Part shown: positions 10,509 through 19,835 of the stretch, piece after piece
Layout: each line of letters begins with the position of its first letter
Position numbering within the stretch: position 1 is the first letter of the stretch
The notes under the pieces: model-generated
Seen by the model: only the letters and a program-made list of their open reading frames with translations
Databases searched by the model: none
Told to the model about the DNA's origin: nothing
Made by a program: the position numbers and the translations under genes
Source of the DNA: Ricordea florida
Lineage: Eukaryota; Cnidaria; Anthozoa; Corallimorpharia; Ricordeidae
Assembly (NCBI GenBank): GCA_949710005.1
Contig: OX453280.1
Coordinates: 14,422,258 to 14,486,257 of the forward strand
DNA length: 64,000 bases
Reading direction: 5' to 3'

Positions 10509-11855
10509 ATGAAACACATAACCAGTTTTGTTTTCGTACAACGACAGACATTTTTTTTTCATTTTGCCAGAGGTACAGCGCCGACACAACCCGAAATATT
10601 CTGGCGCGAATACATTCCCGTTGCAGCGGCGGACTTCGGTAAGGCGATGAGCCACGCAAAGAACGTGATCGAGGAAATCCCAACGACCTACCCGATTTCC
10701 TCCGACGACGTCTTAAAACTCGCCACCTCGCTGGTGCCCGTGTTCGAATGGTACGAGCGCCACCCGAAGACGACCCTTAAGAACGCCAACCCTCAGCGCA
10801 TAACAAACGAGCTGTTAAAAGCGAAACCGCGAAGTTCGACCGTGAGGGCGCCGGTCCTCGCCTTCTCTCTGATCCTCGAATGGACTCGCCGAGCGGGAGA
10901 CGGCGTGGAACCGCTTGCCGTGTCCCTGGTGAACGCGTACAGAGATCTTCTCGTCGCCTGCTGTTGGTCGGCCGACACGGCAATTCACTTGATACTGAAC
11001 AGCGCCCTCCTCGTCTTGGCGGGCAGACTGCCCGACCGAAATTGGACGCAATCCGACCCAAACGTGCACGAGGAGAGCGTTCCGCACCAAGCCAGAGCTT
11101 ATTCGATGCCGGCTTTCGCCCAAGACAAACGCACGCACAGAGGCAGGCACTGCTTCAACACAGAATTCAAGCTCAGAGAAGTGTGCGCAAAACACGGTCG
11201 CGAATTTCCAGAGAATCCCGAAAGCAGCCACGGACCGTCCGCCCACATGTTTCCGCAAGATTTCATAAAGTTTATGGCTTTCGTCAGCAAGTGCGAAGAG
11301 AAGACCGCTTCCGCGTCGGGACTACGACCTCTCTACAAGTACGAGGCCCTCCAACTGTACCTGGAGCAACCGACCGAGAACGGGAGAAGGAGGTGCCGAA
11401 TCCTTCACGAAAAGACGGGGATGGTCCGCTTGACGCTAAGGAGAAGGCTGGCGGAAGACGAGCAACATGCCAGAAAAATTGCTAAGACGGTACCCTGTGG
11501 CCCCCTGGCCATTCCGATCGGTCCCATCGCCGACCGACCGCGCACCAGTAGATTTACCGTGGTGCTCGATCGCGACGGCCATCGAGTTTACAAGGGTCCG
11601 TACACAAGCTTTCGCTTCGCGCAAAGAGCAGTGGCACTGACCAGACTAGCCAGAGAAGTGTTGCAGCTGGCCGAGTGCGTGCCAGTGGTGGAGTTATGCT
11701 CGTCGCAGTGGGGGCGTTGGTTTTTGGCCAGTCCCATGATAGGCGAAAAGCCGGGAGTCGAGTTTAGAGACTACCATTGGTGCACGGTCGAATGGTCGAA
11801 TGGATCGATTCGTGCAAAACCGAGGAAAAAAAGAACGCGTGGGAAAGCATACTGA
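10509..11855 (+). CDS. unknown 448-aa protein
   Basis: The frame is open from ATG 10509 to TGA 11853-11855 and GC-rich like its neighbours. An internal ATG at 10647 is an alternative start, since the first 40 residues are low-complexity Phe/Thr-rich and the conserved-looking part begins about there. The protein is mixed alpha/beta in composition, has several Trp and Cys, and ends in a Lys/Arg-rich tail (KPRKKRTRGK). I see no signal peptide, membrane segment or known motif. The middle (RHCFNTEFKLREVCAKHGREF) could form a small fold. The leader before the ATG is A-rich (AAAAAGAAAAGAAA). It lies divergent from the bZIP gene. Confidence 0.6.
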   Translation: MKHITSFVFVQRQTFFFHFARGTAPTQPEIFWREYIPVAAADFGKAMSHAKNVIEEIPTTYPISSDDVLKLATSLVPVFEWYERHPKTTLKNANPQRITNELLKAKPRSSTVRAPVLAFSLILEWTRRAGDGVEPLAVSLVNAYRDLLVACCWSADTAIHLILNSALLVLAGRLPDRNWTQSDPNVHEESVPHQARAYSMPAFAQDKRTHRGRHCFNTEFKLREVCAKHGREFPENPESSHGPSAHMFPQDFIKFMAFVSKCEEKTASASGLRPLYKYEALQLYLEQPTENGRRRCRILHEKTGMVRLTLRRRLAEDEQHARKIAKTVPCGPLAIPIGPIADRPRTSRFTVVLDRDGHRVYKGPYTSFRFAQRAVALTRLAREVLQLAECVPVVELCSSQWGRWFLASPMIGEKPGVEFRDYHWCTVEWSNGSIRAKPRKKRTRGKAY

Positions 11856-12224
11856 AGGATTGTCGCGTCGACCTCAAGCACAACCTTTTTCCCGCTCTGG
11901 ACGGGTTCTTGAATTTCTTTAGAAAGAACATTGCATCGGAAGGAGAAAACAACTAAGGAAGAAAAGAAGAAAAGCAACGAGGACCGCGCGCCACGGGACC
12001 GATTTAGTTTATGCGGGGCGGTTTTGTTTCGTTCCCGACGGCTTTGTAACACGATAACAACGCCGGTCCTGCTTGTTGTATATGAACGATACTTTTTATT
12101 AAAATAACAGAGCGCTTTCAGCAAACAAGTACATCGTCAAAACGGGCGTCGTTACTTTGCGTGCGCGAGCGCTACCGGCTTCTTCTTTCTGCAACCACAT
12201 CACCGACGGCGGCATAAGCGACGC

Positions 12225-12261
<37 letters not shown>

Positions 12262-12339
12262 TACTCACTAACTCTCTCTCTCTCACGCGCGCACACAAAC
12301 TAAACCCTAGAGCACGACAAAGCAAAAAAAAAATAACAC
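11856..12339. other. intergenic with (TC)n microsatellite
   Basis: 484 bp without a credible gene. It holds an ATTAAA near 12100, a (TC)n run at about 12229-12258 with a second at 12272-12284, and an A10 tract just before the next ATG (12325-12334). Confidence 0.6.
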
Positions 12340-13377
12340 ATGCGGGTTCTGTCGATCATCCTCCTCTTGTCGGCGGCGCCCACCGCAGTCCTGACATTTC
12401 GATGTGCGGGTCGCACGTGCGTCGCTCACGCCGACGATTTTCCAGAGCTGGCTCCGCACGAAGCCACGCTGCTCATTGCCCTGGACGACGTGGAGTTTTC
12501 ACAAGCGACAGCGCAGATCGAGGGCGAGGCGACGAAAAAGTCGGTCGACCCCGTGCGCTTCGAAGGAAGCTCTCTCGTTTCCACCGTTAGTCGCGCCATA
12601 AGAATTTCCACTCGAACTGCGACCGTGAGCTCTTACTGCTCCGAAGGCGTCCTGCTACGGAAAACGCCCGCCTCCGTCTTGGTCGACAAGAACGGCCCCA
12701 CGTTTTGCACCGTTTTGTCCGTCGACTCCGACGTATTGCTGCTGACCTTCGACAATCGCGAATGTTGCCGGTCGAGCCGCCCCGTGCTAGCCCATGCCAG
12801 AGCGTCGGTAGTTCACATGCCTACGAGTTCCCGCCTCGACGCGTTCTCGACGTTTCGCAACTTGACGTTTTTTGGCGACCGTGGAGACGTGTCGATGTCT
12901 TGTTCCTCTCCCTCGACCGCGACGTCTCCCCTCAAGATGAGCGACCCGAGCTTTCGATCCGTTTGCGGAAACGGCTCCCTCGTCGTGTTCGCTCTCGTTA
13001 CGGGCAACGCAAAATTCGACTGCTTTCGGGGTTTGAGTCTGCACGTCCTTCGAGACCCCGCTGCCGGCGTCGATCGACCGTTCGAGAGCGACGGAATAAT
13101 AGAGTAGGTCGACGAGTGGCGCTTTCTGGGTTCGACCGTTCTCTGGCGTTTGCAAAACGGAGCGAAGAATCCCACTTGTCCGCAGGAAGACTCGACGGCC
13201 GCGATATCTGTCGCGGGATGCGACCGCATCCGCTCCCTCGTGGCAATAGGATTCACTCTGGCGGCAGTCCTTGCGGCGTGCGTGGTTCTCTTGCCTCGTC
13301 ACTCCTGTCGGGCGACAGAAGCTCAAGACTTGGCGCCCTATCGAGAGCGGCGTGGCGTCGATACCTCTGCAACATAA
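12340..13377 (+). pseudogene. type I membrane protein, one in-frame stop
   Basis: It starts with a clear signal peptide (MRVLSIILLLSAAPTAVLT), followed by an ectodomain with scattered Cys and N-glycosylation sequons (NLT, NGS). A TAG at 13105-13107 ends the first 255 codons, but the same frame continues with no stop to TAA 13375-13377. That continuation contains a good transmembrane helix (SLVAIGFTLAAVLAACVVLL, about residues 299-318) and a short tail. A signal peptide plus a C-terminal anchor in one frame argues that the TAG splits one gene, although a secreted short form is possible. No family recognised; the layout fits a surface glycoprotein. The 3' end overlaps the kinase-like gene on the other strand (13253-13377). 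Confidence 0.6.
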
Positions 13378-14851
13378 CGGCCCAGAGGCGCGCTTGCGCC
13401 GGGATCTCGAACCGCCACGCGTCTGGCGCAGAGCCGCTTTTGTCTCCTGCGGGCAGAAGGTTTGCTCGCGCGGCGCAAATAAATTTCTCTATGGCATACC
13501 ACGTTTCCGGACGATTCGCTTCGTACACGGCACAGGTGGCGCTCCACCAGGCAAAAGAACCGTTTCGGTGTATGCCCGTCATCATCCAGCACGTTTCCAA
13601 CACGACGTGCACCGCGCGAAGCACTTCGCCTTCGTCTGTCGGACCGATCACCAACAAGCGGCTTTCGACGGAAAACGCGACCCTCTTTGCAACGCGTCTC
13701 CTGCCACCACCGTCGCCACCGCCGCCGCCAACGAGAGACCCGCTGCGGTCGACCGATTTGCCGTCGCACGAATGTCGCGACTCGCGATCGGCGCTCAGAC
13801 AAGACCGCAAAAGCCTTACCTCGGACGCGTCGTGCAAGCGCCTCGCGTAGTCGAAAAGGCTGCGAAATCTGGGAAGAAGTCGTTCGGCTCGTATTTCTAG
13901 CGCGCTCGTGAAAGACACCAGGTCCTTTCTCGTCTCTTCGGAAACGGAGGATCCCCAGTGTAATCTTTTCGATAACCCAGAAAACGTGAGCGCCGTGCAA
14001 GTCGGATTAAAACTTAACAGACTCGTCAACGCGTTGGAAGCGGACTCGCAAGAATCGAACGAGTTCAAGGATTCCCACTCTTTCCAAGGCAGGTCTATCG
14101 TCGCCGTCAAAACCATGCCGTCCGGATATTCTATCGCGTCTCGTTCGCGGTGGTTCTTTTCCGCCAGTCCTTTGGCGACGGACGCCAGCAAGGCCACGGG
14201 ATCCCTAAACAACGTGACGTTCGGCGTTCGGACGAGTCTGGCGCTCTTGCATTTGGCGTGCGGCACGTGCGCTTGATCCGTAGGCAGGCCGGTGACGCGA
14301 TCTATCAAAACGCCCGAGCGGCGGTCCTGCCGCCACCTCGACTCGCTTCTCAAAATCACGCTTGCACCGAAGTAGACGATTTTGACCGCTATCCTTCCAT
14401 CCTCGACCAAGCGCAAGCAGAGGTTTCGATAGTGTAAGTCTCCGTGCACGACGCCTCTCTCGTGCAACCAAGACAAAGCGGACAGCATGGGTTTCAGCAA
14501 GTTTTGGACTGCGTCGAAAAGCTTGCCCTCTTGCAGCCAGTGGTAAAGATCCTGCCCTGCGTCCTCGTAGGTGAGCCGCTTTACTCGTTGGATCGAACGG
14601 TCGACATGATAGTCTAGCAGGCGAGGGACAAAGGAGTCGATCGACGAGGAAACGGACGCGCCGTTTTTTCCAGCTGCACCTTCACCCCCGCCTCCTCCCT
14701 TCAACCTGCCGTATGCTATGAATTCTCTGTTCAAAGAATAGTCGAACGGTTACTTAGGGGTTTTCGTGGCCTTCCCGTGTTCGATCAAGACGACGCCGTA
14801 ACCTCCGTCAAACTGTCGACGCTTCGGATCGGACGGTGTCTCACAGGACAT
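13253..14851 (-). pseudogene. kinase-like protein 1, predicted pseudokinase with in-frame stop
   Basis: The frame runs from ATG 14851 to TGA 13253-13255 (about 532 residues) with one TAA at codon 34 (14750-14752). Before the stop is a Gly-rich loop (FDGGYGVVL). After it come the helical part, the catalytic loop HGDLHYRN (about 136-143) and YFG where DFG or DLG is expected (about 160-162), so the metal-binding Asp is lost. The paralogue at 15138-16591 keeps DLG. HGD instead of HRD is common in divergent kinases. Near 421-426 lies CWMMTG followed by WWSA, a C-terminal module shared only with the paralogue here. A Gly-rich linker precedes it. The 3' end is antisense to the membrane-protein gene. 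A signalling or decoy role is inference. Confidence 0.7.
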
Positions 14852-15137
14852 TGTCGAAAGAGAAGGAGAAAACAAAGAAGAGAAAAATCCCTTGGAAAAT
14901 AGTAAGGGTTATACTACTAATAATAATAATAAAAGAAACAAACCCCAAAAATAGCCGCGTCTGTTTGTCTGCGTCCGTGCTTGCGCGCGTATAAGGCAAG
15001 AGAACCGTCGTTTAGTTTTTTGATTTTATTTTTCGTTGGATTCTGTAACGATCAAATTGACAAGACAAACAAAAACAAAACAAGAACAATTAAACAACAA
15101 AACAACAGTGTTAAGCGAATCTATTTAAATTGTTCCT
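14852..15137. other. spacer between kinase-like paralogues
   Basis: 286 bp, A/T-rich. TTTATT on + near 15025 gives an AATAAA for the minus-strand kinase-like gene 2. An (AAT)n run near 14915-14932 is the only other feature. Confidence 0.5.
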
Positions 15138-16591
15138 TTAGACAAGAGTCGCGTCAGACTCGACCGATCTGTTGCGATAATTTCGAAGAGCTTGCATCCA
15201 CTGAGACATTTCTGCCAAAGGTTCGTGGCACTCGCGCACCGCCTCGACGAATCTTGCCACGGCTTGCAAGGCAAAGATATTTCTGGTTTCGATGGTTTCC
15301 CTGGCCGCGGACCACCAGATAACGCACTCGCCTCGCACGCAGCCCGTCATCATCCAACAAGAACCGAGGAAAACGTGCACGGCGTGTTCTTTCTGGCTCT
15401 GCTCGCCTTTTTCCCTTGTACTCTTTGTTGCGTGAACGGATCGATCGCAGTGGTCGCCTTTGGCGGGCACGTATCTCGTACCTTTCTGGCTCCCAGAAAT
15501 CCAACGAAGGCGGGACTCTTGTCGCGGTTGAAAACAGGAATAGACTAAGTCGCACGTTTCTCGCCCGTACAAGCACAAGACCTCTTCGAAAAATTCGGGG
15601 TACTTTGCATCCGAACGCGTCGCCCTCTCTTCCAGTGCTTTCGCCGCCTCGTCGATGCGAGCGAGCCGGCGAGCGGAGAGGCGACAATGCTTCCAGTCAA
15701 GTTTGTCGAAAAACCAAGACAACAAGTCGGACGAGCAGGCCGGATTAAACCTTAACGTGTTTTCGAAAGCCGACAAGCGTTTCGCGCAACCAATGGACCG
15801 GTTGCTGCAAAGTCCCGCTTCTCGGACGGTCCCGTACGACTCGCCGGTCATGATCAACGCGACGCACACCGCCAATCCGTAGATGTCGTCAGTACAGCCA
15901 AACCAAGCTCCCCACGGATGGGATGCGGGATCGATCTCGGCACAACACCTCAACGCGTCCAGCGCAAAGCCCTTTGGGTCCCTAAGGAAGCAAGAGTTTC
16001 TCGCCCAAGTCAGCATCACTTCTCTGGCGCCTGCAACAGGTGCCAACGTCTGATCGCTGGTTAACCGGGTCACGGGATCGATCCAGTTGCCGTACTCGTC
16101 CGCCGTCAAGGTTCGGCTGCAAGAAATCACGTCGCTGTTCCCCAAATCGATAAGTTTGGGTTTTAGCGCCCCGGACGAGTCTAGGCGCAGGCAAATGTTG
16201 CCGAAATGCACGTCCCCGTGAACGATTCCCAACTCCCACATAAATTTCAAGGCTTCGAGTATGGGTATCAAAGATATCTCACCGCGTCGAAGAGTCGTTC
16301 TTTGAGGACAAAGTCCCTGAGGCATTGGCCTGCATCCTCGTACACGATGGATTCGATCGTTTCTTCGCCTCGCGCCTGCACGTACTCAAACAGACTCGGA
16401 AAATGAGCGGCGGCGCGTTTGTCTGTAGAGCCCTCGAATCGCGCGTACGCTATGACTTCCCTGTTGAGGCTGTAGTTTTTGTCCAAGTCCCAGACCGCGT
16501 CTTTAGTCCTGGCCTTTTTGACGGCCTTTCCGCGGTAGATGGAAACTTCACCGAAGGATCCTGAAAAGCACCTTTCGGGCGATACTGACAT
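15138..16591 (-). pseudogene. kinase-like protein 2 with frameshift
   Basis: It starts at ATG 16591 with a glycine loop (SGSFGEVSIYRG) and the following Lys pair. The first frame ends at TGA 16268-16270, just after LRDFVLKERLFDAV. The rest, in a second frame, carries IVHGDVHFGN (catalytic loop) and LIDLGNSD (DLG), so the catalytic residues are present. The break lies between 16268 and about 16300 and looks like a single missing base when compared with kinase-like 1. The C-terminal part again has CWMMTG and WWSA and ends at TAA 15138-15140. It is tandem with its paralogue on the same strand, so a local duplication. The frame is open without a stop into the helicase gene upstream, so a helicase-kinase read-through cannot be excluded. 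Confidence 0.7.
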
Positions 16592-18490
16592 AGCGGAGAA
16601 TGACACGAATGAATATTTTCCACGTACTCGGTCACGTCCTCGTTGAAGTATTTGCTGTAATAAGCCGATTCGAGTGAGAAAAACCCCCTTGGGTCTAGGT
16701 TTTGTCGTGTCGGGTTTTATGGAATCGGCCCGCCTTGCTTCGAGATGCTCCGTTTTGTTCTTGTCCGCCAACCCGCTGCCCCTCAAACGGCTTAGCGTGA
16801 CCAGGAACGTTTCTCGCGTCAAGGCTCTGCAGCCCGTTTCTCTGTCGGGGTGATAGAGAAGCCGCGTCAGCGTGAGGCCTTGAAGGCTGTGGGGCGTAAA
16901 GGCCACGGCCAGCTTTAACTGGTGGATCCGCAGGACGTACCTGGCCACGGGTTTTCCCGGGAGCGGAAAGCTATGACCGCCGGCGATCTTTCGTCTCTGC
17001 AATTCCGTGTATTCGTCCAAGTGGGTCGTAAAGGAGCTTCTCGGGATCGAGTTTACTTGATCGGTCGACTGCAGCTGCACCAGCGGCGCGCCGTCCCAGT
17101 CTAGTCCGAGGAACGAGCCCACCGCACCGTTGACCAAGCCGTTCACGAAATCGATGTTGGCCTTGATCATCACGGAGCATCCGACAAAGAATTCGGTGTC
17201 GATGCCTTCCAGACAAGCCTTTTTGAAAATTTCCACTTTCGTTTCTACCGCCACTCTGCCGTACGCCTCGGCCGCTTCCTCTTTGCTCGGCGCGAATTCC
17301 TCGCACAACGCCAGCGTTATCTTGTCCTCCTCTCGTACGTGCTCCATGAGCCTATTTTTGTATAAGTCGATCTGCGCGTTGCGGTTAAACACTCGCATAA
17401 CCCCGGGCAGGGTCAGAGGGTCGAACGCGGCGTCGACGCCGTTGCCCCGCGCGGGCTTCAAAACGCACCGCTTCAGCAAATCTCTGTCTTCCTGCGCCAG
17501 AGCGTTTTTCGCCATTCGAGCGAGCATCTGCGCGTAGGCGGGATCGTTTTCCTAACGAATGTTCGCCTTCAAGTGCACCACTTTGTCGACCCATCCCCCG
17601 TCGTCGGTGCCCTGCGTCCATTTTCCGTGTTGAAAGAGATAGATCGGATGCTCCCTTCCGCTTCTGGCCTTGCGGTAGACGGGCGGTAGCTGTTGGAAGT
17701 CTCCGACGAACACGACGATCAAACCTCCGAAGGGTTTGTTGGGCTCGCGTCTCCACAGTCTCGCCACGCGGTGGAAAGCCGACATCAGGAGCGGATCGAC
17801 TATGGACACCTCGTCGATCACGAGCACCTTGGCGCGGGCGATTTTCGGTGGGCGACGACCGGTTCGGACCGCGTTGAAAAAAATCTCTGCGCGATACCAG
17901 TCGAGAAACTCGGTCGCCGCGGGTTGAAGCTCGTCCCATTTGTTGACTTCGCGATACCCCATTCCCCATGCGCTGTGCATCGTGCTTGGACTCAAGTAAG
18001 TCAAGGCGTCTTCTGGCAGCTTACTTTCTCGAACTGCTCTGTTCAGGTGTTCGAGCGCCATGCCGCTCACCTTGCACGCCGCGGTGCCCGTAGATCCCGT
18101 CACCAGCAGTGAACAACCACGATCGTAGAGTTTGGCTGTAACGCGCTCGATGCACGTCGACTTGCCCGTTCCCGGAGAACCGGTAACGAACACGTTATTT
18201 CCTCGGTCGATGCTCTCGACTACGCGGTCGACGTACATGCTAACGAAGTGCGCCTTTACGTAGGCCGGGTCGCCGTTCTCGTCTTCTTGTCCGCAATTGT
18301 CAATATCGACGTCCCACCTGTCGTCGTCCCAATCGTAATCCTCTAGATCGGCGCAATGATCGCGGCAGTGCTCCTCTTCGACCGCTGCAGTAGTCGCGAC
18401 ACTCGAACAGGCGCCGGCCTCGTTCATCGCTTCGTTTCTTGTTGTTGTTTTTTTGTTGTCCCGGTGATTTTGCGGACGTGCGAATGACAT
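16592..18490 (-). pseudogene. Pif1-family DNA helicase, one in-frame TAG
   Basis: The ATG at 18490 overlaps the stop of the upstream gene (TGATG). The N-terminus is acidic. Helicase motifs are in order: Walker A SPGTGKS, motif Ia-like TGSTGTAA, Walker B VLVIDEVS, GDFQQLPPV, then VHLKANIR and a TAG (17552-17554, codon 313). The same frame continues with ENDPAYAQML, a later VGCSVMIKANID...GLVNGAVG and TPHSLQGLTLTRLL. These are typical Pif1/RecD-like motifs. In relatives the NxR is commonly followed by Gln, so CAG to TAG is the simplest history. Pif1-type enzymes unwind DNA 5' to 3'. Intronless copies occur in large DNA viruses and Helitrons, but no Rep/HUH domain is seen here. The 3' end is uncertain because no stop separates it from kinase-like 2. 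Confidence 0.8.
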
Positions 18491-18963
18491 CAAATGGTTA
18501 TATCGCTCTCTTTGGTTTTTTTGGCTACCAATTCGTGCAAGTAGCGCAAAGTAAAAAAGTCGTCCTCGACGTGCAGGTCGTTGATCCGTGAAAAGGGGCC
18601 CTCGTCGGAGAATCTCGCATTGCCTTTGTGGCTCGCGTTCGTGCAACGATCGCACACGACGAGAGGGCGGCAACCGAGCCTTTCGAGTTTGGCTTTAGTC
18701 GCGGACACACACTCCAGCACGTCTGCGTAATTGCACAAGAGATCGCACTCGGCCACCAAAGTTACGCAAGAGAGCTCGCGCTGTTCTGCGAGGTAGAAGC
18801 AAAGCGTGCTTTCTAGACGGCGGTGAAATTTCTCGACGGAAACGGGATCGGCAATGCACGGCCAGGAAACTGCTACAAGGGTGCACGAGTATTCGCCGAG
18901 TTTGCGTTCCCACACGCAACAACCGTCCGGAAAGTCCCTCGTTTTCGACATGGCCCTCGTCAT
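18490..18963 (-). CDS. unknown 157-aa Cys-rich protein
   Basis: The frame runs from ATG 18963 (a GTG at 19026 is in the same frame) to TGA 18490-18492. The stop overlaps the helicase start by one base (TGATG), suggesting co-transcription or a compact virus-like layout. The protein has many Cys, alternating hydrophobic strands (SCTLVAVSWPCI, LSCVTLVAECDLLC, CRPLVVCDRC) and a charged C-terminus, compatible with a small alpha/beta fold. No signal peptide; the strands are too short for membrane segments. Family not recognised. Confidence 0.5.
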   Translation of the reverse strand: MTRAMSKTRDFPDGCCVWERKLGEYSCTLVAVSWPCIADPVSVEKFHRRLESTLCFYLAEQRELSCVTLVAECDLLCNYADVLECVSATKAKLERLGCRPLVVCDRCTNASHKGNARFSDEGPFSRINDLHVEDDFFTLRYLHELVAKKTKESDITI

Positions 18964-19135
18964 CCCTCGAACGTCTTGCCCTTCCAAGCAACAGAGAAGG
19001 TCCTGTACTCGTTCGCCCGAAAGCACGAACAGGTGCTGCCGACCTTACTAACGATCTCAGGTCCATCGGCGCGGAAGAGAAAGGGGGATAGAAACAAAAA
19101 AAAAATAGACAAAAAAAAAACAACACGGGATAAAT

Positions 19136-19588
19136 ATGGCCATGCGAGGCGACAAGATAATGAGGGGAATATCCTTGAAAGAACTGGAAGACGCGAAAGC
19201 AAAGGTAAACTTTTTTCTGCGCAACGAGAAGGAACCAAGAAAAACTCGCATCGCCCTTAAGCTTGTCTTGCAAGAGCTCACCGCGACCCACGGATACGTT
19301 GCTTCCAACGAGGACGTCCTGTTCCTAACCGAGCTCGCGCCAAACGTGCACGGAGATCCAGAAACCAACAGAAACTGCATGCAACATTATCGACACTATC
19401 CCGAAAAACCAAAACAGGCGCGAGCGCGTTTTCTAGTCGAATTAGACAAGGCCGTAGTGAGAAACAAACGAGACCGCCTTTTTTCGCTCGCAGGAGATCG
19501 AGGTATCGCGCGAAAGGGCGTGCTGCCCTTCGGCGCAACGCACGACGACATCATTTATTGGAGAAGCCACGCACGCGTCCTCTCCTGA
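19136..19588 (+). CDS. unknown 150-aa basic protein
   Basis: Open from ATG 19136 (another ATG two codons on) to TGA 19586-19588. It is strongly basic and mostly helical (LKELEDAKAKVNFFLRNEKEPRKTRIALKL is the start of a long helix; motif shown in part only by position, residues about 14-42). There is no membrane segment. The leader is notable: two A-tracts of 10 lie within 50 bp upstream of the ATG (about 19097-19121), resembling the A-tract before the gene at 12340. Family not recognised. A (GA)n microsatellite follows at about 19690-19760. Confidence 0.45.
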   Translation: MAMRGDKIMRGISLKELEDAKAKVNFFLRNEKEPRKTRIALKLVLQELTATHGYVASNEDVLFLTELAPNVHGDPETNRNCMQHYRHYPEKPKQARARFLVELDKAVVRNKRDRLFSLAGDRGIARKGVLPFGATHDDIIYWRSHARVLS

Positions 19589-19687
19589 GAACGGAAGAAA
19601 GGAAAACACACGAAGACAAAGATATAAATACGACAAAATAAAAACAACACAACAAAAGAAACAAAAGAGCAGTAAGTCAAAAGAGAA

Positions 19688-19760
19688 AGGTACATAAAGA
19701 TAGAGAGAGGGAGAGACAGAGAGAGAGAGAGACAGAGAGACAGAGAGAAAGAGAGAGAAC
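19688..19760 (+). repeat. (GA)n microsatellite
   Basis: Imperfect GAGA/GACAGAGA repeats of about 70 bp lie between the genes at 19136 and 19836. Confidence 0.8.
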
Positions 19761-19835
19761 GCGCACGATGCAGAGACGAAGAGAGGGCAAGAAAGCCTAA
19801 GCGCCGTACAAAACAAATAAACGACAGTAAAGTCG

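Noticed and set aside
12787..13326. Antisense and alternative frames over the membrane protein
   Set aside because: Arg-rich shadows; the signal peptide and TM helix fix the real frame.
16592..18490. Helitron as the source of the Pif1-like helicase
   Set aside because: No HUH/Rep domain, no OTU or zinc finger upstream, and no CTRR hairpin end seen near the gene.
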